Positions 1-5,493 of a stretch of 10,394 nucleotides of DNA are shown here, one piece after another. The notes below the pieces were generated by a model, which was given only the letters and a program-made list of their open reading frames with translations, had not been told where the DNA came from and ran no database searches. Position 1 is the stretch's first letter. Each line of letters opens with the position of its first letter. The position numbers and the translations under genes were made by a program. Origin of the DNA: JBCCAG01 sp050330955 (GTDB lineage: Bacteria > Cyanobacteriota > Cyanobacteriia > CAKZMO01); contig JBHJHJ010000161.1 of assembly GCA_050330955.1 (NCBI GenBank), positions 1-10,394 of the forward strand, in the 5' to 3' direction.

Positions 1-1
1 G

Positions 2-757
2 TCCTACCGCGCATTGTTCGCCATCGACGGGGTCACCTACCTGCTGTTTTTCGCCGTTATCTACTGGGCGATCGCTGAAACCCGGCAACAGGTGGCGGGC
101 AAAACCACCCTGCAGGAGGGCTGGCGGCAGGCCCTCAGCGACACCACCCTATGGATTTACGTCAGCGTCAATGTGCTGTTCACGGTCTACCTGGCCCAAA
201 TTCAGACGACTCTGCCGCTGTACTTGAAGAACGTGGCCGCCGTTGCGCAAGCAGACGAGGCTGGATTCACCACCGCCCGCATTAGCGCCCTGTTCACCTG
301 GCACGTGGTGCTAACCGCCGTGTGTCAGCTTCCCCTCGCGCGATCGCTCCGCAATTGGCCCCATCCCCGGGCGCTGGCCCTGTCGGCTGTGGTGTGGGGC
401 GTGGGGTTCGGCGGCGTATGGCTTACGGGTATGGCGCAGCAAGAGTGGGCGGCGATCGCCTGGGGGGCTGTGGCGCTGGCGGTGCTGGCGGTGGCGACGG
501 TGATTTACCTGCCAGCGGCGTCGGCCTATGTAGTGGCGCTGGCCCCAGAGGCGCAGCGAGGGATTTATTTGTCGATCAATTCCCAGTGTTGGGCGCTAGG
601 CTACTTTGTTGGGCCACCCCTGGGAGGCTGGGCTATGGACCAGGGAGGTGCTGTGGCCCACGGGTTTTGGCTGGCGCTGGCGCTAACGACGGGGGGTGCT
701 GTTGGCATCCTGACGGTGCTAGAACGTCACCCGGCCCATAAGGAGCCTTCAGGCTAG
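2..757 (+). CDS. MFS transporter, C-terminal part (5' end outside window)
   Basis: Partial gene. The reading frame is open from the first full codon of the window, so the TTG at 14 is internal and the true start lies upstream. The visible 251 residues are strongly hydrophobic, with about seven membrane segments: one at the start (residues like DGVTYLLFFAVIYWAI), a charged central loop (AETRQQ...LQEGWRQALSD), then about six more helices. This matches the second half of a 12-helix major facilitator protein, with the long cytoplasmic loop between helices 6 and 7. Such proteins are inner-membrane secondary transporters, often drug or metabolite exporters; the substrate cannot be read here. The tail after the last helix is short and charged (ERHPAHKEPSG). 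Three HIP1 sites lie in the gene, so composition fits the host. The family assignment is solid, the subfamily is not. Confidence 0.85.
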   Translation, partial: SYRALFAIDGVTYLLFFAVIYWAIAETRQQVAGKTTLQEGWRQALSDTTLWIYVSVNVLFTVYLAQIQTTLPLYLKNVAAVAQADEAGFTTARISALFTWHVVLTAVCQLPLARSLRNWPHPRALALSAVVWGVGFGGVWLTGMAQQEWAAIAWGAVALAVLAVATVIYLPAASAYVVALAPEAQRGIYLSINSQCWALGYFVGPPLGGWAMDQGGAVAHGFWLALALTTGGAVGILTVLERHPAHKEPSG

Positions 758-865
758 TTTCGCCTTTTATTGTATTGGCCTAGATCTTTCCCTCAGATAG
801 AGTCTGCTATGGAAAAAACTCGCCTACCATAATTTCCTGACTTTTAGCGGGAATAGAGCATTTCC

Positions 866-1765
866 ATGGACAGCAAGAAAGCAAGCGCAGATAAAACGAC
901 CGGATCAGAGCCCCGCCCCACCCCAGACCAAATTGACGCCGAGCAATTGCCCTATCCGGCAAGCCAAGCCGATATGGACCTAGCCCCAGACAGCGATCTC
1001 TCGAACTATAAAGCGGCGGGTAAGCTGACCGGGAAAGTGGCCATCATTACCGGCGGCGATTCGGGCATTGGCCGCGCCGTGGCGATCGCTTACGCCATGG
1101 AAGGGGCCAACGTCGCCATTCTCTACAATGTCAACGACGAAGACGCCGACAAAACCAAGCAGCTTGTGGAAGCGCGGGGCGGCCAGTGCCTGCCCATTAA
1201 GATGGACGTGCGCAAGCCGGACGCGTGCGAACAGGCGGTGGCGAAAACCAGGGAGAAGTTTGGCCACATCCACATTTTGGTCAACAACGCTGCGTTTCAG
1301 ATGGTGAGAGAAGATTTAGCCGATCTGACCATCAAGCAGTTTCACGAGACCTTTGAAACCAATATCTTTGGCTACTTCCACATGTTCAAGGCCATTCAGC
1401 CCCACCTGCAAGCGGGGGACGCGATCATCAACACCGGCTCCATCGACGGCAAGATTGGCAAGAAAATCCTGGTGGACTACGCCGCAAGTAAAGGGGCGGT
1501 TCACACCTTCACGAAATCCCTGGCGCTGAACCTGGCGGAGAAGAAGATTCGGGTGAATGCTGTGGTGCCTGGGGCAGTCTGGACGCCGAATATTCCCGCC
1601 ACTATGACTGCAGAACAGGTCGACGGGTTTGATGACGCCAACGCCCTCAAGCGCGCTGCCCAACCGGAAGAGCTGGCTCCCGCCTATGTATTTCTGGCCG
1701 CTGAAGACAGCAGCTTTGTCACGGGGGCGCTGGTGGATGTGACGGGGGGGCAGCTCTCAAATTAG
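866..1765 (+). CDS. SDR family NAD(P)-dependent oxidoreductase
   Basis: A complete 299-residue classical short-chain dehydrogenase/reductase of the subgroup with a long N-terminal extension (YghA or glucose/ribitol dehydrogenase-like). Residues 1-55 are a polar extension rich in Pro, Asp and Lys. The Rossmann fold starts at about residue 57, with the cofactor glycine motif TGGDSGIG at 62-69, NNAA at 140-143 (usual NNAG), Asn166, the catalytic Ser192, and Tyr205-x3-Lys209 (YAASK). The C-terminal PGAVWTP and VTGALVDVTGG segments are typical. All four catalytic residues are present, so it should be an active cytosolic oxidoreductase; the substrate is unknown. Relatives often appear in stress or desiccation responses, which is family knowledge and not shown here. 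The ATG at 866 has only a weak purine-rich stretch upstream (gggaatagag). The 108-nt gap after the transporter suggests its own promoter. Confidence 0.93.
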   Translation: MDSKKASADKTTGSEPRPTPDQIDAEQLPYPASQADMDLAPDSDLSNYKAAGKLTGKVAIITGGDSGIGRAVAIAYAMEGANVAILYNVNDEDADKTKQLVEARGGQCLPIKMDVRKPDACEQAVAKTREKFGHIHILVNNAAFQMVREDLADLTIKQFHETFETNIFGYFHMFKAIQPHLQAGDAIINTGSIDGKIGKKILVDYAASKGAVHTFTKSLALNLAEKKIRVNAVVPGAVWTPNIPATMTAEQVDGFDDANALKRAAQPEELAPAYVFLAAEDSSFVTGALVDVTGGQLSN

Positions 1766-1863
1766 AGGGCTCTTGGTTTATGTGGGTAATGGCGCAAGCG
1801 TGGAATGAGGGGGAGTCTCAAATTGTGGGCGGGATTGTTTTGGTGGGCGATGCATGCTTCGCA

Positions 1864-2101
1864 TTTGCTTGAGCGAATGCTTGTTTTGCTTAAGTGGTAT
1901 CAATAAATACCCAGGTGTTAGCAGGAAACACTCAAGCGTTTCCTGCTGATCAATAAGCGATCGCGCCTAATGCTTAAGCGTTTACCAGATTTGCTTACTG
2001 ATTAGCGGGTTTTGCTTAAGCGTTTGTTGGATCACAGTAAGCGGTAGGGGGTTTTGCTTAAGCGTTAGGGGCGTTCGCGATTTGCTTAGCAGGTTAGGTC
2101 A
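1864..2101. repeat. Degenerate 21-bp tandem array, core TTTGCTTAAGCGTT
   Basis: Eleven units start at 1864, 1885, 1906, 1927, 1948, 1969, 1990, 2011, 2032, 2053 and 2081. The first ten are spaced exactly 21 bp with no indels; 7 extra bases (2074-2080) precede the last. The best-kept units (1969, 2011, 2053) share TGCTTAAGCGTT; others keep parts such as TAAGCG (1948, 2032) or TTTGCTTA (1885, 1990, 2081). The unit centre is the palindrome GCTTAAGC. No intact long frame crosses the array. On the minus strand one frame twice reads the heptapeptide TLKQNPL, so decayed coding repeats are possible; 21 bp is also two helical turns, as in iterons or protein-binding arrays. It fills the gap between the dehydrogenase and the next gene. 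The periodicity is seen directly; the function is unknown. Confidence 0.75.
1918..1949. other. Strong hairpin inside the 21-bp array
   Basis: GCAGGAAAC (1921-1929) and GTTTCCTGC (1938-1946) form a perfect 9-bp stem with an 8-nt loop. The stem extends outward by an A-T pair, a T-G wobble and a T-A pair. No T-run follows on the plus strand, so an intrinsic terminator for the dehydrogenase transcript is possible but not well supported. The loop and right arm coincide with array unit 1927, so the hairpin may have arisen from a variant unit. Confidence 0.5.
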
Positions 2102-2110
2102 ACTGCCGGT

Positions 2111-2482
2111 TTAGTTTGGCTGCTGCCGGGGCTGAACTCGCCTCCTCAGGACGCGCATGATGTCGTTGGGGTGCTGGCCGCGCAGAACGTCGGCGGTGTG
2201 CAGCAGCTTGAGCGGGATGGACCAGTCGTTGGGTTCTGCGTAGCCACGTATGTGCAGCTCGTGGCGGCAGTTGTTGACGGCGTAGAGGGGGCCGATAAGG
2301 ATGTGCAGCAGGCTGTCGGGGTCTTCAGGGCCTGGGGCGATCGCCCCAGCGGGTTCTGGGGTGTTGAGGGCGTTTAGCAGATTGTCTGCAGGGTAGGCTG
2401 AGTTCAGCTTTGAGATGGTAATTATCGGGCTGCGTGAGCTGTGGCGAGGGGTAGGCTCGCCGGGGTGGATATTGGATTGCAT
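2111..2482 (-). CDS. Small hypothetical protein, 123 aa
   Basis: I do not recognise this protein. The frame is open back to 2563, but the ATG at 2482-2480 is chosen because AAGGAG sits 7 nt before it, the best ribosome binding site in the window. The product has a polar, Pro/Ser/His-rich N terminus (residues 1-25), a Pro/Gly/Ala-rich linker (about 40-56), then a more ordered half (57-110) with a hydrophobic stretch (LLHILIGPLYAV) and a segment with Trp and His, ending in an Arg-rich basic tail (RVLRRRVQPRQQPN). No signal peptide or membrane helix is seen. It carries a HIP1 site, so composition matches the host. The stop lies just beyond the 21-bp array. It could be a small regulatory or nucleic-acid-binding protein, but only the basic tail hints at that. 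Confidence 0.6.
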   Translation of the reverse strand: MQSNIHPGEPTPRHSSRSPIITISKLNSAYPADNLLNALNTPEPAGAIAPGPEDPDSLLHILIGPLYAVNNCRHELHIRGYAEPNDWSIPLKLLHTADVLRGQHPNDIMRVLRRRVQPRQQPN

Positions 2483-2828
2483 TTGAATGCTCCTTGTGAA
2501 GGGGTATGGCGCCCAGCCGCAGGCCACCCGGATCTGTGCTCCGCTAGGAGCGATGCAAAGCACAGCGGTGATTGTGAGCTATACGGTGAAGTAAACTCAA
2601 CGTAGCCGCTGAATTTGGCAACGACAAATTCGGGGGTTAGCCTCTCGGTCGTATTCCCAGTACGAACGGGGGGCGTGCCTGCGCTTAAGCGCCATGACAT
2701 GAGTGAATGTACTATAGTTTTGCGGTAAGGGCAAGAGGTGCGAGTTAAAGTGCTCACCTCCTGAGTAAAGTTGAAGCTCCTTCTTTTTTTTGCCAGAATA
2801 GGCATGATTCCTGAAGATTACCTTGAAA
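2483..2828. other. Gene-free stretch with several hairpins; possible structured leader
   Basis: This separates the minus-strand 123-aa gene from the plus-strand DUF3800-type gene and should hold promoters for both. It contains several inverted repeats: GCTCC/GGAGC around 2539-2552; GAATTTG and CAAATTC with a 7-nt loop around 2611-2631; TCGTA/TACGA around 2648-2664; and the perfect 12-bp palindrome GCGCTTAAGCGC at 2681-2692, which shares GCTTAAGC with the array upstream. If transcription of the minus-strand gene starts beyond 2700, these would form a structured 5' leader. No known riboswitch class is recognised. A minus-strand frame crosses the stretch (2422-2805), but it overlaps the better-supported gene and lacks a convincing start. 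Confidence 0.35.
2490..2495 (-). promoter_or_regulatory. Shine-Dalgarno AAGGAG deciding the start of the 123-aa gene
   Basis: On the minus strand AAGGAG is followed by 7 nt and then ATG (2482-2480). This supports the shorter 123-residue product over the 150-residue frame starting at 2563. Confidence 0.7.
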
Positions 2829-3983
2829 ATGAAAATAAAAAAGTCTCCGGCTTCTGAATTTTCTGATATCGAGCAAGAGAATAACCTAAAAGATGAAAGA
2901 GAGCTTGAGAAAGATAAATTACGACAAAGAGAACGAGATCAGCTGCTCAACAAGCTTGCAAATGCAAATCTAGGCAGCTTGCGTGAAAGGTAGCCTTTAT
3001 ACTAAATCACTATCCAGAAGCACGAGACTCGGATATTACTTTGGCATGGAGATTTTGGAAGGTATTTCAACCTGAATATGCAGGTTCTGGTGTGATTGAT
3101 GAGGAAAAAATGCAAAGGCTTGTGAAGCTTATATCAATTGCGCGAGCGCGTGCGAAGATTCAAAATGAGTACAAACTATTTCAAGCTAGTCCAGAAGTTG
3201 CTGAACACCGGAGGGAACTAGAGAAAAATGAGCGAAATACGCAGCTGTCTGACAAACCTTCTGGTATTTCAACAATTAGCTTTTATGTTGACGAGAGCAG
3301 CAAGACAAGCAGATATGTAATTGTAGGTGGGATTTGCACGCTAAGCGAAAACTCATTTTACAAGCTCATCACCAGCTTGGTCACGTGGAAAGCAAAAAAT
3401 AACATTTCATACGAATTTCATTTTGCAAAATTAACAAGAAATAAATTAGACAAGTACAAAGAGTTTTTTTACTTTGGCTCTCAGTCATTTGGCTGTTTCT
3501 GGATTTAAGGCTATTGCCTTTGAGCAAGCTGGCACAAGCAAATCTATCAATGAGATAGTTCGAGAGTTACATTACCATCTAGTCCAGATTGGATTGAAGC
3601 ATGAGATAGACTCTAAAAGGGTATCTCTACCCCAACAAGTGAATTTGCTGAAAGACTCCGAAGACGGGACAGACAGATTAGAAATGGCTAAGTTAGAACA
3701 AGACTTAGTGACTGCGTTTTCCAAGCATTTTGAAAGCCAGATTTCTCTTGGGCAACTAGAAGCAATTGAATCTTCGGAGAATTTTCCTATACAGCTAGCG
3801 GATCTTTTTATTGGAAGCGTGGCTCGTATCCTTAATAAAGGTAGCGACTCTAAGCTTAATCATAAGGATGACTTAGCAGAATACATAACTTCTTTACTAA
3901 AGATAGATCTGAGTCATAAAAAGCATAGGGACAGTTGTTCCGAGCAAGAATATAAGGATTCTGCGTTTGTTCATTTTCTATAG
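2829..3983 (+). pseudogene. DUF3800-type protein gene split by two frameshifts
   Basis: Three consecutive frames join into one protein of about 384 residues. Segment 1 (2829-about 2990) is charged and helical and ends LGSLRER before a TAG at 2991. Segment 2 continues in another frame (about 2988-3470) with VAFILNHYPEARDSD, then IARARAKIQNEY...PEV, a module seen in phage and mobile-element hypotheticals, then FYVDES (Asp codon at 3290) and VGG, which open a DUF3800 domain. Segment 3 (about 3470-3983) ends with IQLADLFIGS, the usual DUF3800 C-terminal motif. The first break needs one extra base near 2988-2990; the second needs one base fewer in the T7 run at 3464-3470. Otherwise all segments are open, so the lesions are recent, are sequencing errors, or are bypassed by slippage. 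The gene is visibly AT-rich and has no HIP1 site, unlike its neighbours, suggesting transfer. DUF3800 function is not established; homologues occur in phages and defence-rich regions. Confidence 0.8.
3464..3470 (+). other. T7 homopolymer at the second frameshift
   Basis: Seven Ts follow GAG. Removing one T reads EFFTLALSHLAVSGF and continues the DUF3800 domain; as written the frame ends at a TAA at 3506-3508. Such a run is a classic place for indels, sequencing error or transcriptional slippage. Confidence 0.7.
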
Positions 3984-4002
3984 ACTATGGCAGTCGTCCA
4001 TG

Positions 4003-4030
4003 TGTTGATTGACGTTGAGGAAACCTAACA
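4003..4030. repeat. REP-like palindrome, left flank of transposase remnant
   Basis: An imperfect inverted repeat beginning TGTTGATTGACG and ending AAACCTAACA. Its right end is identical over 10 nt to the copy at 4469-4498, in the same orientation, and the left arms also resemble each other. It lies just past the C-terminal end of the Y1-type transposase remnant. The arms have diverged. Confidence 0.5.
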
Positions 4031-4067
4031 CGAACATGTGCTGCTCTTGCCCAATTTCATTCAAAAA

Positions 4068-4380
4068 CCACGCCCCATCATCAGCCCCTCAATCCCTTTA
4101 ATACACTACCTTTTCTACAAAGCGGTGAAAGCTTGAATAAGGCCAATCATAAGGAGCCTTCACATGCTGATGCCTTACTAGGCTGCAAATGAATATAATT
4201 CACATGCTGCGCAAAATCCTCCTCATACCGGCTTTGGTGCCACCTAAAACCGGCACTACTAAACCGCCAGCTCTTGCCTCCTAAACCGAGGATAAGAGCG
4301 ATCGCCCAAAGTAAACGCCACCGTCTCACAAATCGGTGACCCTGCCAAAACATAATCTTCGCTAAACTAGACGTAAGCGA
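4068..4380 (-). pseudogene. Remnant of REP-associated tyrosine (IS200/Y1-type) transposase
   Basis: Fragments in shifted minus-strand frames follow the order of a REP-associated tyrosine transposase (RAYT). From about 4347, WQG-RFVRRWRL matches the family's DFS-RWRLIK stretch. Around 4290-4245, ELAV-stop-stop-CRF-stop fits ELAVWQRRFW with Trp and Gln codons turned to TAG by transitions. At 4242-4174, WHQSRYEEDF...HVNYIHLQPSK matches the HVDYIHYNPVK motif with the candidate catalytic Tyr. After a one-base shift, VKAPYDWPYSSFHRFV follows (from 4163), then Y-stop-RD-stop-GADDGAW, where YP.DWG is usual. At least five in-frame stops and one or two frameshifts make it inactive. Intact family members are HUH-fold single-strand transposases linked to REP palindromes; palindromes of that kind flank this copy on both sides. 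The N-terminal third (beyond about 4380) cannot be followed with confidence. Confidence 0.7.
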
Positions 4381-4468
4381 TCTAGCTTGAGAGAACGTGC
4401 GGCAGTTCAGGAAATCCTAGCAGCAGCAAGCCAGGGCCATTAAGATTCCCCCATTATCATGCCAAGCA

Positions 4469-4498
4469 TAGGTTGGGTTAACGTAAGAAACCTAACAG
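4469..4498. repeat. REP-like palindrome, right flank of transposase remnant
   Basis: GGTTGGGTT (4471-4479) pairs with AACCTAAC (4489-4496), allowing one G-T pair, around a short loop. It belongs to the GTTGGGTT...AACC(C/T)AAC palindromes common between cyanobacterial genes and matches the copy at 4003-4030. Confidence 0.6.
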
Positions 4499-4613
4499 CA
4501 ATTGGCCCCACAGCAATCGATTTACGTAAGCGATCGCCCAACATTTGTAAATGGTGGTCGCCTCAATAAAACATGATTTGAATTGTTGAATGCAAGCTGA
4601 AAGCGATCGCTTT

Positions 4614-4647
4614 TGTTGGGTTACGCTAGCGCTAACCCAACCTACGG
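4614..4647. repeat. REP-like palindrome
   Basis: TTGGGTTA and TAACCCAA form a perfect 8-bp stem around CGCTAGCGC, which contains the palindrome GCTAGC. It is the same family as the palindromes next to the transposase remnant, in the opposite orientation. The 5' context GCGATCGCTTTTGTTGGGTTACGC recurs at 4887-4910 with one change. Confidence 0.65.
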
Positions 4648-4674
4648 ATTTTGTGGCGATCGCCAACATATTGC

Positions 4675-4792
4675 GGCCCCCTCCGCTCCCAATTCTGGGG
4701 GAACCCAAGCAGAAGCCAGTATTCTCGACGTCACTAGCAGCAAATATTTTCTGCCCAAAATCCGGCTCCCCCAGAATTGGGGGTTGGGGGGC
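4675..4792. repeat. Inverted repeat of about 118 bp, MITE-like
   Basis: CCCAATTCTGGGGGA (4688-4702) and TCCCCCAGAATTGGG (4767-4781) are perfect 15-bp reverse complements, and the similarity continues outward imperfectly (GCCCCCTCC against GGTTGGGGGGC). The interior of about 64 bp has no coding sign. CCCCCAATTCTGGGGG palindromes of this kind are widespread in cyanobacterial intergenic DNA, so this is likely an interspersed repeat. No target-site duplication is clear. Confidence 0.6.
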
Positions 4793-4896
4793 TTCTTCGA
4801 GCAGTGCAGCATCAAAGAGATTCACTAGCAAAATCTTCTCCTAACCATCAGGCGACTGATTCTCTAGATTGAAGTAAATTCAGAGGCAATCGCTTT

Positions 4897-4961
4897 TGTT
4901 GGGTTACGCAAGCTCTAGCGCGTGCGCGATCGCGTTGAGCCATATGATAACCCAGCTACAG
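4897..4961. repeat. REP-like palindrome with expanded loop
   Basis: GTTGGGTTA near 4898 pairs with TAACCCAGC (4948-4956), one wobble pair, across a loop of about 41 nt containing a HIP1 site. Its left arm and the preceding bases repeat those of the element at 4614, so the loop probably holds a later insertion or divergence. Confidence 0.45.
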
Positions 4962-5009
4962 CCCGCCATCATGTGATTTTTACACCGCGATGCTTTCGAG
5001 TCTCGCCCT

Positions 5010-5255
5010 ATTGTCTGCACCGTGGATAACGCCGTTGCAGCTCCAACAACACGATGTTGAGTAATTGCATTAGCTTTGCAGGCGATCGCAACACCATTGC
5101 AGCCGCCACAACGCAATGTACAGCGATGAAGCAAGCTTTGCAGGCGATCGCAACACGATTGTAGCGGCAACAACGTAATTTATAACGGTCACATCGTCAT
5201 CGCAGCGATCGCAATGGTATCGTCGCCACCACCATTGTCATACCTCGTAGGGGCG
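5010..5255. repeat. Degenerate tandem repeats of about 62 bp
   Basis: Units near 5072 and 5134 are clear: both begin AGCTTTGCAGGCGATCGCAA and continue with ATTG-AGC--C-ACAACG-AAT. A third, weaker copy precedes them (from about 5010; aligned part AACGCCGTTGCAGC...CAACA from 5028), and a fourth follows with its HIP1 site at 5205, 61 bp after that of the previous unit. Conservation falls off towards both ends. No intact protein frame or known RNA is recognised. Confidence 0.6.
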
Positions 5256-5270
5256 CGCGGCCGCACGCCC
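5251..5270. repeat. GC-rich palindrome, copy 1
   Basis: GGGCGCGCGGCCGCACGCCC is a 20-bp inverted repeat with one mismatched pair, preceded by CGTAG. It is a diverged copy of the perfect palindrome at 5444-5463. Confidence 0.6.
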
Positions 5271-5377
5271 TCCAATTGGCCGCACACCCACCGATCGCCA
5301 CAATCCATTCCGGTTTGTAGCGATCGCGCTAGCGAAGCCGTAGGCTTCATCGCCATTCGACCATCCGACGTGGGCAT

Positions 5378-5415
5378 ATGTTGGCCGGATTGCCTTATGT
5401 TGGCCGGACTGCCTG
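5378..5415. repeat. Two 19-bp tandem direct repeats
   Basis: ATGTTGGCCGGATTGCCTT is followed directly by ATGTTGGCCGGACTGCCTG, two differences in 19, and ATGT begins a third. This looks like a small slippage duplication between the two GC-rich palindromes. Confidence 0.7.
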
Positions 5416-5443
5416 ATGTAATGGCGCTTTTGCGGTCTGGCGT

Positions 5444-5463
5444 GGGCGTACGGCCGTACGCCC
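5444..5463. repeat. Perfect 20-bp GC-rich palindrome, copy 2
   Basis: GGGCGTACGGCCGTACGCCC is identical to its reverse complement and is followed by CTACGGA, so the element resembles the CGTAGGGGCG...CGCCCCTACG palindromes found between cyanobacterial genes. It ends 30 bp past the stop of the ATPase gene and may also end its transcript, although no T-run is present. Confidence 0.7.
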
Positions 5464-5493
5464 CTACGGATGCTGGTACGGGTTGGGTTGGGG

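Larger units (their letters stand above)
3984..5493. other. Repeat-rich island of 1.5 kb without an intact gene
   Basis: No convincing intact gene lies between the DUF3800-type gene and the ATPase gene. The stretch holds the transposase remnant, four REP-like palindromes, the 118-bp inverted repeat, the 62-bp tandem repeats, two GC-rich palindromes and a short tandem duplication, each listed separately. A small hairpin GAAGCC-GTA-GGCTTC lies at about 5334-5348 next to a HIP1 site. I see nothing else in 4499-4613 or 4793-4896. It looks like a sink for inserted and decaying elements. Confidence 0.6.

Noticed and set aside
322..741. 139-aa plus-strand frame inside the MFS gene
   Set aside because: Gly/Ala/Arg-rich shadow of the transporter frame.
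740..775. Intrinsic terminator after the MFS gene
   Set aside because: AGCC-TTCA-GGCT gives only a 4-5 bp stem, and the T-rich stretch is interrupted and several bases away.
1864..2101. CRISPR array
   Set aside because: The units are only 21 bp, contiguous and diverged, with no constant repeat alternating with unique spacers and no cas gene nearby.
2422..2805. 127-aa minus-strand frame
   Set aside because: It overlaps the 123-aa gene, which has a strong ribosome binding site, has no such signal itself, and its composition does not look like a folded protein. A decayed coding fragment cannot be fully excluded.
4478..4831. 117-aa minus-strand frame, and plus-strand frames from 4590 and 4613
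   Set aside because: They run through REP-like palindromes and the 118-bp inverted repeat; both strands are open because of the repeats.
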